DNA of 64,000 nt, from positions 5,641,623 through 5,705,622 of the forward strand of contig NW_022097993.1 in assembly GCF_002288925.2 (NCBI RefSeq), in the 5' to 3' direction. Source of the DNA: Delphinapterus leucas (lineage: Eukaryota > Chordata > Mammalia > Artiodactyla > Monodontidae). The stretch's first letter is position 1, and every line of letters starts with the position of its first letter. The position numbers were made by a program, and so were the translations under genes. Of this stretch, positions 23,341-34,320 are shown piece after piece. The notes below the pieces were generated by a model. The model did no database searches. It was not told the DNA's origin and worked only from the letters and a program-made list of their open reading frames with translations.

Positions 23341-24174
23341 ATTCCCTCTGTTCGGACAGAATAAGCCAGGTGTCTATCCAGAGACCAGAAAGCTGTTTAA
23401 ACTTCTGTTTTTTCTCCTTATTAGTATGCAATATGGAACATGCTATTTAATCCCTGTAAATGTCAGTTTTCCTATACCTAAAATAGGGCTAATATGTCCC
23501 TCTTGAAAAGACTTTAAGATTGCATTATATAATAAGTGCAGACACCTGAGACAGTTCTTGGAGCAATGTGATTGCTCAGTAGAACTTAGTATTCTATTCT
23601 GTCAGCTTCCTTTCCTGTCTTTAGGAGCAAGGGTCTGATATTATATGCTATGCTTCCGTGTTAGTAACATCCCTTTTATTGTTTTTCTTTTTCCTGAAGA
23701 GGAAAAAATATTTTATTACAAGTTCTTCAAATAGAAGACTCTTTAAGCCTGATGCAATCAATCTAATAGACACTAGACATACAATAGCACATATAAGTTA
23801 CATGTAAGATCTCGGGTCACTCAGACATCCAAGGAAGGAAGTTGCCAACATCTGTAGTTCTGCTGGAAACAGTGAATGTTTTGGACCATCCATCATTGTG
23901 ATCCCTTTTATTGTTGAAAGTGAGAACTGTACAGACTTATGATTTGGAACCGGTTTTATTGATGCTATCGCAAATCAATTATATGCTGGGATTTAAGAGA
24001 TTCTAGAAAACTTACCCTGTTTCCTGCCTGATGTTTATTAATTAAGGATTCATTTCCTTTGTTTTAAAATATAAATACTTCTTGAAGTTTTATTACATCC
24101 CATTAGCCATCAGTCCTTTACACCTTAATGTAAATGAGTTCCTGAGTGCTGTAGATTGTCGGAGCCCAGAACAT
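23341..24174. other. Single-copy flank, no gene seen
   Basis: No repeat or gene recognised. Confidence 0.5.
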
Positions 24175-24192
24175 TAAAATAATCTGATTTTT

Positions 24193-24766
24193 TTTTTTTG
24201 CAGTAAAGTAAAACTTACAGGATAACATGGCAACAGAGTAGCAGAAAATAATATCGGTAAAAATACACTGCAACTTATTAAGCTTTTATGTTGCATTATG
24301 CACAGTGCTTAGTGTCTATATATTATATCATTTAATCCTCAAAACAATCCTAGGAGGAGGTGTAATCTCAATCTAAATAATAGGAATTCGGTTGAGAGAG
24401 AGTAATCTGTTCAAAGTTAGATCAAATACACATTAGAATCAGAATTCTCTTGTGCTCTTAACCATTGCATACCTAAAGCTATCATATCCCAAGAGCATTC
24501 ATGGAGAACGTTCAGCCACTGGCCATATATATATATATATATATTTATTTATTTATTTATTTATTTATTTATTTTCGGTATGCGTGTCTCTCACTGTTGT
24601 GGCCTCTCCCGTTGCAGAGCACAGGCTCCGGACGCGCAGGCTCAGCGGCCATGGCTCACGGGCCTAGCCGCTCCGCGACATGTGGGATCTTCCCGGACCG
24701 GGGCACGAACCCGTGTCCCCTGCACCGGCAGGTGGACTCTCAACCACTGCGCCACCAGGGGAGCCC
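24193..24766 (-). mobile_element. CHR SINE insertion carrying a transduced 3' flank
   Basis: The CHR body occupies about 24766-24575 (minus) and its simple tail about 24574-24523 ((TAAA)n and (AT)n). The only matching target-site duplication, 18 perfect bases taaaataatctgattttt, is at 24767-24784 and 24175-24192. The left copy is directly followed by the rest of a T run ending at 24199. The inserted unit is therefore 574 bp: SINE, its tail, about 0.33 kb of non-SINE sequence, then a terminal A tail. Confidence 0.8.
24275..24430 (-). repeat. MIR relic inside the transduced segment
   Basis: 'cacagtgcttagtgtctata' with 'tatcatttaatcctcaaaacaatcctagga' matches the reverse MIR consensus. It came with the SINE if the transduction reading is right. 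Confidence 0.6.
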
Positions 24767-24784
24767 TAAAATAATCTGATTTTT

Positions 24785-25529
24785 GAATATTAGGGGATAA
24801 GAAAGGACTGGTTTTGAGCTATAACTCAAATACTTCTAGATAGACGAGAAAGAGTAGCAGCATGTCACAAGCAGTCATGTGAGGGCCCCAGGGGAAGAGT
24901 GAAATTTAAGAGATTATTGAACACAAAACTTACCTTCTTTCTAGTTTTAGTTAACAGTATGGTTGCATTTTGTACTGTATATTTCTGTAAGGTTTTTGAT
25001 TATTTTAGATACCATGAGCATTCAAGTTTGCCAGAAGAAAAGATAATCTGGGATGGTAAATATATCACTGTATTCAGCTAGAAAAACAGAACTGAGCACA
25101 TATAAGCTGTCTTGCTGTGCTTCTTAATGTTCACTGTGGGTTTCTTCATAGTAAAGGTGGCTGGCTGGTGTGTATTTCTAAGGGGAAAGACTCTGGCAGA
25201 CACATGGAGGGGGCTTTCCTGGCCTCATGTAGATGCAGCCCCAAGTACCACAAGTATCTACTGAGTAGCTATTTGTCCACAATAACCCAAACCACTGTCC
25301 AGAAGCAATGAAATAATTTTAAAGGTCACTTAGTCTGCATTTAATCAAGTCTGTTTTCATCTTTGACTCCTAGTGTTACTTGGTGATGTTCATAAAACAC
25401 AGATATTTGCTATAGCAACTGCCGCAGTCTAACACAGCAGGGCGGATGGACTGGCCAGATTATTTTCATTCACGAAGGAGTTCCCTCCCCTACCTTTAAG
25501 AAATGATACCTATGACCTATTTTAGATCA
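24785..25529. other. Single-copy flank, no gene seen
   Basis: No gene recognised. A 60-codon frame at 24899-25081 and a 64-codon frame at 25117-25311 have no family resemblance. Confidence 0.5.
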
Positions 25530-28139
25530 AAAGAAGGAACCAAAACAAGACAGGTAGGAGGGGCAAAGACAAGGTATAACCAAGATTCACACTTCCACAA
25601 ACAAGAGGATAATCACAATTACAGAGATTCTCCCCAAAGAGTGAGGGGTATGAGCCCCACATCAGGGTCCCCAGCCCAGGGGTCCTGTACCAGGAGGACA
25701 AAACCGCAGAATGTCTGACTTTGAAAGCCAGCAGGGCTTGCATATGGGAGATCCAGAAGTCTGTAGGACACAGAGACTCCACTTTAAAGGGCAAACACAA
25801 AATCTCACATGTTCTGAGTTCCAGTGCAGAGGCAGCAATTTGAAAGAAGCCTGGGTCAGATACATCTGTTGATCTTGGACAGGAAGGAAGCCACTGGGAT
25901 ACCCCCTGGAGACATAGATGCTGACAGCAGCAATTTTTAGGGTACTCATTCTACCACAAGGACACTGCATTTCAGTGTCCTTTCTCTAGCTGGTTAGTAC
26001 CAGGGGGTTACCTTCCTACCAGCAAGCCAACAAGAGTCCTGGGAAACCTGGGCCAAGCAGCCAGTCTTGCCAGAACCTGGACCCATCCTCCGGCAGGCTG
26101 GCATCAGCTCCAGGACCCACCAGTCCCCCAGGAAGCTGCCTCAGGACACAATCCTGCCTGCCAGTGGGCTGACAGCAGCTCCAGCCCTCGCCCTCCACCC
26201 CCAGGCACTTTACCAGCCATGCCAGGACACAGGCCCACCTACTAGTGGGTCAGCAGCCGCTGAATGAGGCGGGGCCTGGCAGCCAACTAGCCAAGGGCCA
26301 GCCCCACCTACCAGCACATGCATAGTAGTTGGCTCTGCCACTATAGAAAGGTGCATACAGTCCACATAGAGGGAACCCCTAGAGCATATAACTCTAGTGG
26401 CCAGAGGGAAGTGAGCTGCTGGGCCCATAGGACATCTCCTACATAAGGTCACTTCTCCAAGATTAGGAAATGTAACCTATCTACCAAATACATAGAAATA
26501 AACACAGAGAATTACAGAAAATGAGGTGGGAGAAGAATATGTTCCAAACAAAAGAACAAGACAAAACTTCAGAAGAACTAAGCAAAGTGGAGATAAGCAA
26601 TCTATCCAATAAAGAGCTCAAGGTAATGATCATAAAGATGCACAATGAACTCAGGGAAGAATTGATGAACACAGTGAAAAGTTTAACAAAGATTTAAAAA
26701 CTATAGAGAAGAACCATACAGAGCTGAGGAATACATTAACTGAAATAAAAAATACACTAGAAGGCATCAACAGTAAATTAGATGATGCAGAGGAATGGGT
26801 CAGTAAACTAGAAGACAGAGTAGCGGAAACCACCCAAGCAGAAAAGAAAAAAGACTTTTTAAAAAAATGAAGATAATTTTAGAGACTTTGGGGACAATAT
26901 CAAGTGTACTAACATTCACATTCTAGATGTCCCAGTAGAAGAGAGAGAGAAAGAGGTGGAGAACCTATTGGAAGAAATAATAGTTGAAAACATCCATAAT
27001 CTGAGAAAAGAAACAGACATCCAGGCCTGAGAAGGACAGAGCGTCCCAAGCAAGATGAACCCAAAGAGTCCACACCAAGATACATTATAAATAAAATGGC
27101 AAAAATTAAAGATAAAGGGAGAATTCTCAAAGGATTGAGAGAAACGCAGCTAGTTAAGTACGAGGGAATTCCCATAAGACAGTCAGCAAACTCTTAAGGA
27201 GAAACTCTGCATGCCAGAATGGTGTGGCACAAAATATTGAAAGTGGTAAAAGAAAAAAACCCTACAAACAAGAATATTCTATCCAGCAAGGCTGTCATTC
27301 AGATTGGAAATACAGATAAATAATTTTACACACAAGCAAAATACACAAGAGTTCAGCACCACTAAGCTGGCCTTATAAGAAATGTTCAAAGAATTTCTCT
27401 AAGCTGAAAAGAAAAGACCACAACTAGAAATACAAAAATTACAAAAAAACGATCTCATAGGTAAAGGCAAACATACAGTAAATGTAGTAGATCCACAACT
27501 CAGAAAGCTAATAGGGAGGTTATAAGACAAAAATAGTAAAATCATCTATATCCACAATAACTAAAGGGATACACCAAACAGAAAATGTAAAATATGATGT
27601 TGAAAACATTGAACATGGGGAGAGTAAGTATGAAGGGTAGTTAGAATGTTTTTGAACTTAAGGGACCATTAACTTAAAATAATCACATATATACACAGGT
27701 TATTATATATGAACCTCATGGTAACCACCAACCAAAGCTATATAACAAAACTGTATAACAACAACACAACAAAAAGAAAGGAATCCAAACATAAGGCTAA
27801 CTATAGTCATCAAATCACAAGGGGAGCGAGCAGGGGAGAGAGCAGCAGAAGAAGAAAGGAACAAAGAATAACTCCAAAATCAAGCAGAAAACAATGAACA
27901 AAATGGCAATAAGTACATACCTATCAATAATTACCTTAAATGTAAATGAACTAATGCTCCAAGCAAAAGACATGGAGTGGCTGAGTGGGTAAAAAATCAA
28001 GACTGATATATATGCTGCCTACAGGAGGCTCACTGCAGATCTAAAGACACACACAGACTGAAAGTGAGAATATGGAAAATGTATTCCATGCAAATAGAAA
28101 TGAAAAGAAATCTGGGGTAGTGATACTTATATCAGATAA
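25530..28139 (+). mobile_element. Near full-length ancient L1, part 1 (5' UTR, ORF1, start of ORF2)
   Basis: L1M-type 5' UTR ('gagccccacatcagg', 'gagactccactttaaagggc'), with a short GC-rich module array at about 25990-26310. A decayed ORF1 follows from about 26550; its C-terminal region includes 'tctatccagcaaggctgtc' near 27280. ORF2 starts near 27904 (atggcaataagtacatacc) and is interrupted at 28140 by a PERP retrocopy. Frames are broken throughout. The element resumes at 30085. Confidence 0.85.
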
Positions 28140-28150
28140 AATAGACTTTA

Positions 28151-28643
28151 TTTATTTATTTTCAAGATTAGAACACTTGTTTTATTGGGAAAAGTTCATA
28201 CTGAAAACTACGATTGCTCACTCTTACAACTTATAAAATAATAATTTGATATATAAAATGAATTGTTTTCATTATGTAAGTACAAAGGGTAAAAAAAATC
28301 CATATGGTGTATCATATATTTGCCATTCAGATAAATCTCAAATCCCTGAATTCTCCTGTTGTGTGTTTTGCATCAGATTTTAAAAATCTCTTTGTCAAGG
28401 AAAACCAGGTTTTTAACTAGATTAAGTTTTTGCTTATAGTTGCAATCTATTAGAAGCTGTGTCTATATGATTAGAGCCCAGTCAAAACTAAGATAAAAAA
28501 CTCAAGCCATTTCTTCTCTTTAGCCTTTTTTAATGTTACTTTTGTTACAGGAACCAACCGCTGATGCTTTACTGAACAGCCTAATCCTATCCATCAGTCA
28601 TGACTAGTCCATCTTTCAGTCTCATCTATTCTGGTACTAAATA

Positions 28644-28677
<34 letters not shown>

Positions 28678-30073
28678 AAACAGTACAGATTTATTAGTAT
28701 AGCATTTTCCCACACTCCAACCCTATAAACCACTTTAAATGAGAAAATTTTATCTTAAAATTTTACTTAAGGAGGCCTTGCTACTGCAACAGGCTATGGC
28801 CATGAAAAAATACTTTCCTCAATGCCATATCAAGTTAACATGAAGCTTAGAAAGAAGTCACTTGTTAAGGTTAGTAATTAGAAATTCTCACAAATAATAC
28901 ATATTTAAGAAATATTTTTGCTTTAAATAGCTGGAGGCTTGAAAAATATTTATTTATTGTACTTCTTTTAGAATATTGGGTCAGTAACAATTTTTACTAA
29001 TATCTCCCTCTTTTCCTTAGTGCTTAATAGACCTAGTCCATTCCATCCAGGAAAAACAAAAACTTGATTAGGTTACTCAAATTGCTGAAGCCTTCTTATT
29101 TTTACCTTATAAAGTGGTATGTTTAATATTCACATTCTTTTACAAATGCAGTATAAATGGCATAGATAGTTATAAGAAAATATTGGCATCTTATAGATAA
29201 TTAGTTAAAAGAGTAAGTCTTGTCTAATTCTACAAGACACATGTAAGATATGAATATAAAACTATAACACCATTTAAGAAACATTTTCTCCCAAATTATT
29301 TTCGCACTTTGCCTAGTTTAACTCTATGAACATTGCCATAAAAATAAGTTCAAATTATTCTGAGGAAAACAGTTTCTTTGTAGTCCATCTCAGTAGCAGT
29401 GATTTTCTTCTGCTCATTTCCCAACTTAGGTGGATGTGTACAAATACCTGGGCTTGTCATTTCCCTGAAGGCCATCTTCATAGTTGGGAAGGAAACAGAA
29501 GAAAGCACAGCCATCAGGATAATTGTGACTGCCCATCTGAAGACTTAGGCCCAGTTATAGATGTAGTGACAGGAGGGTTGGTATGAGATTGAAAGTCTAG
29601 GTGTACTTCACATGGTAAATTACAAGGGAGATGATCTGGAACACAGCAGCCAGGGCCAGGAAGCCACCATTCAGTCTCAGAAGGACAAGCATTTGGGATC
29701 CACAGAGGGCAAAGAAGGAGAGGATGAAACAGATCACCAGGATGATAAAGCTACAGAAGGGCTTGGTGGCAGCTCCCCTTCCCCACATGTACATCATGAC
29801 GATCTGGCAGCCATCCTTGTAAGTCCTGCTGTAGCCACCCTTGTGAAAATATCACCATCACAGTGAGAACGTGTGGATATTGTCACTCGACTTAAGCCAG
29901 CTGTGGCTGGCCATCACGATGATGTCAAAGGTGATGGTGCTTAGCAGAAGCAGGTGCTGGCTAGGCTGCAGGACAGCATCATGTCAGTGCTAGTGTGGAG
30001 GAAAGGAGTACATGGGGATCAGACACCACTGGAGAGTGGCCCATGAGTGTGGGCAGCACAACAAAAAGGCCAG
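28151..30073 (-). pseudogene. PERP: PERP processed pseudogene (retrocopy)
   Basis: Reverse-strand copy of the mRNA for PERP, a four-pass PMP22/claudin-like membrane protein that is a p53 target and desmosome component. The 29797-29597 frame matches the second and third membrane segments ([24 protein letters not shown]). The C-terminal LPNYED...KPRY region is recognisable before a TAA at 29426-29428. Coding remnants run without introns from about 30000 to 29426. Breaks include in-frame TGA codons at 29858-29860 and 29852-29854 and a TAG at 29597-29599. A 3' UTR of about 1.27 kb follows, with AATAAA at 28181-28186 (minus) and a degenerate A tail at 28151-28163. The 11-bp TSD aatagacttta is at 28140-28150 and 30074-30084. 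Non-functional. Confidence 0.93.
28642..28677. repeat. (AC)n microsatellite in the PERP retrocopy
   Basis: About 18 CA units with one interruption near the start, in the former 3' UTR. Confidence 0.9.
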
Positions 30074-30084
30074 AATAGACTTTA

Positions 30085-30368
30085 AAACAAAGTCTGTAAC
30101 AAGAGACAAAGAAGGACATCACATAATGATAAAGGGATCAATCCAACAAGAAAATATAACAATTGTAAATATATATGTACCCAACATAGAAGCACATAAA
30201 TACATAAAGCAAATATTAACAAACATAAAGGGAGAAATTGAAAGTAACAGAATAATTGTAAGAGACTTTAACTCTCACATACATCAATGGACAGATCATC
30301 CAGATAAAAATACAATAAGGATATATTGGCCTTAAATGACACATTAGATCAGATGGAATATATATAGA

Positions 30369-30422
<54 letters not shown>

Positions 30423-33052
30423 CCATCCAAAACAGCAGAATACACATTCTTTTCAAATGCACATAGGGCATTCTCTGGGATAGATCACATGATAGGCCAC
30501 AAAACATATCTCAGTAAATTTAAGAAGACTGAAATCATAGCAAGCATCCTTTTTGACTGCAAGTGCATAAGACCAGATATCAACTACAAAAAAAAGTGGA
30601 AAAAACAAACATGTGGAATCAAAAAATTTGCTACTAAGCAACCAGTGGGGTCATTGAAAAGTCAAAGAGAAAATAAAGAAATACCTTGAGTTAAATAAAA
30701 ATGGAAACACAACATTCCAAAATGTATGGGATTTAGCAAAAGCAGTTCAAAGAGGAAAATTAGAGCAAAACAAGCCTACCTCAAGAAATAAGAAAAATCT
30801 TAAATAAGTGACTTAACCTTACACCTAAAAAAACAAGAAAAGGAAGAACAAAAAAACCCCAAAGTTAATAGAAGGAAGGAAATTATATTGATCAGAGTAG
30901 AAATAAAGAGACTAAATAAACAGGAGAAAGGATCAATGAAACTAAGAGGTGGTTCTTTGAAAAGATGAACAAAGTTAATAAAGCTTTAGACCAACTAATT
31001 AAAAAAAGAGGACCCAAATAAATAAAGTCAGGAATGAGAGAGAAGTTACAACTGACACCACAGAAATGCAAAGGATCAAAGATACTACTACGAACAATTC
31101 TATGCCTACAAATTGGAACAACTAGAAAAATGGATGAATTCCTGGAAACATACAATCTCCCAAGACTGAATTAAGAAGAAATAAAGAATATGAATAGAAT
31201 GATTACCAGTAGTGACATTGAATCAGTAATCAAAAAACTCCTAACAAACAAAAGTTCAGGAACAGAGGGCTTCACAGGTAAATTCTATCAAACATTTAAA
31301 GAAGAGTTAACACTTATCCTTATCAAACTTTTCCAGAAAATTGAAGAGGAAGAATCACCTCCAAACTCATTCTATAAGGCCAGCATCACCCTGATAATGA
31401 AATCAGATAAAGACACCACACACACACAAAAAAATACAGGCCAATATCACTGATGAATATAAATGCAAAAATCCTCAACAAAATATTAGCAAACCAAATT
31501 TAACAACACATGAAAAAGCTCATACACCATGATCAAGTGGGATTTATCTCAGAGATCCAAGGATAATTCAATATCCACAAATCAATCAATTCAGTACACC
31601 ACATTAACAAAAGGAAGGATAAAAATCGCATGATCATCTCAATAGATGTAGAAAAAGCTTTTGGCAGAATTCAACATCCATTTATAATAAAAATCTCAAA
31701 AAAGTGGGTAGTAAGGGAACATACCTCAATATAGTAAAGGCCACATACGACTAACCCACAGCCAACATCATGCTTAATGGTGAAAAGCTGAAACCATTTT
31801 CTCTAAGATCAGGAATAAGAAAAGGCTGCCCATTCTCACCACTTGTTTTCAACATAGTACTGGATATTCTAGCCACAGTAATCAAACAAGAAAAAAAAAT
31901 GTAAGAAATCCAAATTGGAAAGGAATACATAAAATGTCACTGTTTGCAGATGACATGATACTATATATAGAAATCTTAAAGGCACCAACAAAAAACTATT
32001 AGAAACAATAAATATTTCAGTAAAGTTTCAGGATACAAAATTAATATACAGAAATTGATTTTATATATATATATTTTTTTTTTGGTTATATTTCTTTACA
32101 GTAACAATGAATTAGCAGAAAGAGAAATTAAGAAAACAATCCCATTTATAATTGCATCAAAAGAATAAAATACCTAAGAGTAAATTTAACCAAGGAGGTG
32201 AGAGACCTGTGCTTTGAAAACCATAAGATGTCAAAACAAATTGAAATTGACACAAACATATGGAAACATATACCATGCTTATGAATTGGAAGAATTAATA
32301 TTATTAAAAAGGGGCATTGGCAATCTACAGATTCAATACAATCCCTATCATAATACCAATGACTTTTTTCAAAGAACTAGAACAAATAATTCTAAAATTT
32401 GTATGGGAACACAAAAGATCCTGAATGGCCAAAACAATCTTGAGAAAGAAGAACAAAACTAGAGGTACCCTGCTCCCTGATTTCAAACTATACTCCAAAG
32501 CTACAGTAATTAAAACAGTATGGTGCTGGCACAAAACAAACACATAAATTAATGGAACATATTAAAGAGACCAGAAATAAACCCACACATATATGGGCAA
32601 TTAATCTATGGCAAAGAATGCAAGAATACACAATGGGGAAAAGACAGGCTCTCATATAAATGGTGTTGGGAAAACTAGGCAGCTACATGCAAATGAATCA
32701 AACTGGACTACTTTCTCACACTATATGCAAAAATAAACTATAAATGGACTAACAACTAAAATGTAAGACCTAAATCCATAAAACTCCTAGAAGAAAACAT
32801 TGGCAGTATGCTCTTTGATATTTATCTTAGCAATAGGTTTTTGGATATGTCTCTTCTGGTAAGGGAAACAAAAACAAAAATACATAAATAGTTTTCACCA
32901 AACTAAAAAACATTTGCACAGCAAAGGAAATTATCAACAAAACAACAAGGCCACTGACTGAATGGAAGAAGATATTAACAAGTGATATATCTGATAAGGG
33001 ATTAATATCCAAAATATACAAAGAACACTTACAACTCAATATCAAAAAATCA
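30085..33052 (+). mobile_element. Ancient L1, part 2 (ORF2 endonuclease end and reverse transcriptase)
   Basis: Continues the L1 at 25530-28139 in register after the PERP retrocopy ('actttaaaacaaagtctgtaac'). Endonuclease remnants are at 30085-30335 and reverse-transcriptase remnants at 31190-31453. The FADD catalytic motif is at 31943-31954 (tttgcagatgac). Frameshifts and stops break the frame throughout. An (AT)n expansion lies at about 30361-30417. Confidence 0.88.
30361..30417. repeat. (TA)n microsatellite inside L1 ORF2
   Basis: A long TA array with a short GTGTG interruption at the left, expanded within the decayed L1. Confidence 0.9.
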
Positions 33053-33238
33053 GGGGCTTCCCTGGTGGCGCAGTGGTTGAGAGTCCACCTGCCGATGCAG
33101 GGGACACAGGTTCGTGCCCCGGTCTGGGAAGATCGCACATGCCGCGGAGCGGCTGGGCCCGTGAGCCATGGCCTCTGAGCCTGCGCGTCCGGAGCCTGTG
33201 CTCCACAACGGGAGAGGCGAGAGGCCCGCGTACCGAAA
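33053..33238 (+). mobile_element. CHR-type SINE, short form, nested in L1
   Basis: Begins 'ggggcttccctggtggcgcag', has the B box 'ggttcgtgccccgg' and ends in an A run at 33235-33243. Flanking L1 ORF2 sequence is continuous on both sides; the TSD is A-rich (around aaaaaatca) and not sharply defined. Confidence 0.92.
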
Positions 33239-33277
33239 AAAAACAAATCAAACAACCCCGTTAAAAAACAGGCTGAG

Positions 33278-33395
33278 ATGCAAGAGGGAAGAGATAGGGG
33301 AACATATGTATATGTATAACTGATTCACTTTGTTATAAAGCAGAAACTAACACACCATTGTAAGGCAATTGTACTCCAATAAAGATGAAAAAAAA
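33278..33395 (+). mobile_element. 118-bp young L1 3' tail nested in the ancient L1
   Basis: 'gagatagggg...tataactgattcactttgtt' through 'gtactccaataaagatgaaaa' is the terminal part of the young cetacean L1 3' UTR. The TSD aggctgag is at 33270-33277 and 33396-33403. Confidence 0.88.
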
Positions 33396-33403
33396 AGGCT
33401 GAG

Positions 33404-33890
33404 GACCCGAAGAGACATTCTTACTAAGAAGACATACAGATGGCCAACAGGCACATGAAAAGATGCTCAACATTACTTATCATCAGGGAAATGCAAATCA
33501 AAGTCACAATGAACTACAACCTCACAAAAAGACATCAGATGATTAACAACAAAAAGATAAGAAATAACAAGTATTGGTAAAGGTGTGGAGAAAAGAGTAC
33601 CCTTGTGCACCGTTAATCGAAATGTAAATTGGTACAGACACAATGGAAAACAGTATGGAGGTTACTGAAAAAAGTAAAAGTAAAACTACCATACAATCCA
33701 GCAATTCCACTTTTGGGTATCTTTCTGAAGAAAACAAAAACACTAATTTGAGAAGATATATTCACCATTATGTTCATTGCAGCATTATTTACAACAGTCA
33801 AGATATGGAAGCAACCTGTGTCCATTGATAAAGAAGAGGTTGTGTGTGTGCGTGTGTGTGTGCGTGTATAGGTATATGGATATACAAATA
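33404..33890 (+). mobile_element. Ancient L1, part 3 (3' part of ORF2, no 3' UTR)
   Basis: ORF2 sequence resumes ('agagacattcttactaagaagacatacag') and runs to about 33835, then gives way to a (GT)n stretch (33838-33868) and AT-rich DNA. The ORF2 terminus, 3' UTR and poly(A) tail are missing. Confidence 0.8.
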
Positions 33891-34194
33891 TATTAACATT
33901 TTTTATTAGATTCTTTACGGGGCTCCCCAGAAAGTTAAGAATAATTGTTAGCAGAGCAAGAAAATGTAGGGTTATTGAAAAATGTGGTTGAAATGCTAAA
34001 CCCCTCCTCTTCCTCATTCTTTAAGTCCCGGTCACCTTTGAGAATCTTTTCAGATTCTTCCAGATGGAGGTATTTGCAGTCTTTCTACCACATGCTGTGT
34101 GGATGGTAATGCTGCAGGTGTACAGATGGGTTTTCGGGAGTGTTCAACAGTATCTTAAGAGAATATAAGGTGAACTTGGCCCGCACATTCTTCC
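33891..34194. other. Single-copy flank, no gene seen
   Basis: Nothing recognised. Confidence 0.5.
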
Positions 34195-34320
34195 TTTCTT
34201 AGAGGTTTTAGTGTTCTTCACCATTGCATTCCAGAGCCTGGCACAGTGCTTTGCACTTTGTAGGAACTACTTAAGTGCTCAGTAAATGAACGCATGAAGA
34301 ATGAACGAATGAATGTTTCA
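34195..34320 (+). repeat. L2/MIR3 3'-end relic
   Basis: 'attccagagcctggcacagtg' continuing to 'agtgctcagtaaatg' and a run of gaatgaa-type units is the L2 terminal pattern. Confidence 0.6.

Noticed and set aside
24523..24573. Possible CRISPR-like or satellite array from regular ATTT/AT units
   Set aside because: Simple-sequence expansion of the SINE A-rich tail; no spacers or palindromic repeats anywhere in the window.
29326..29866. Plus-strand ORFs of 60-86 codons
   Set aside because: They are antisense to the PERP retrocopy, whose recognisable protein is on the minus strand.
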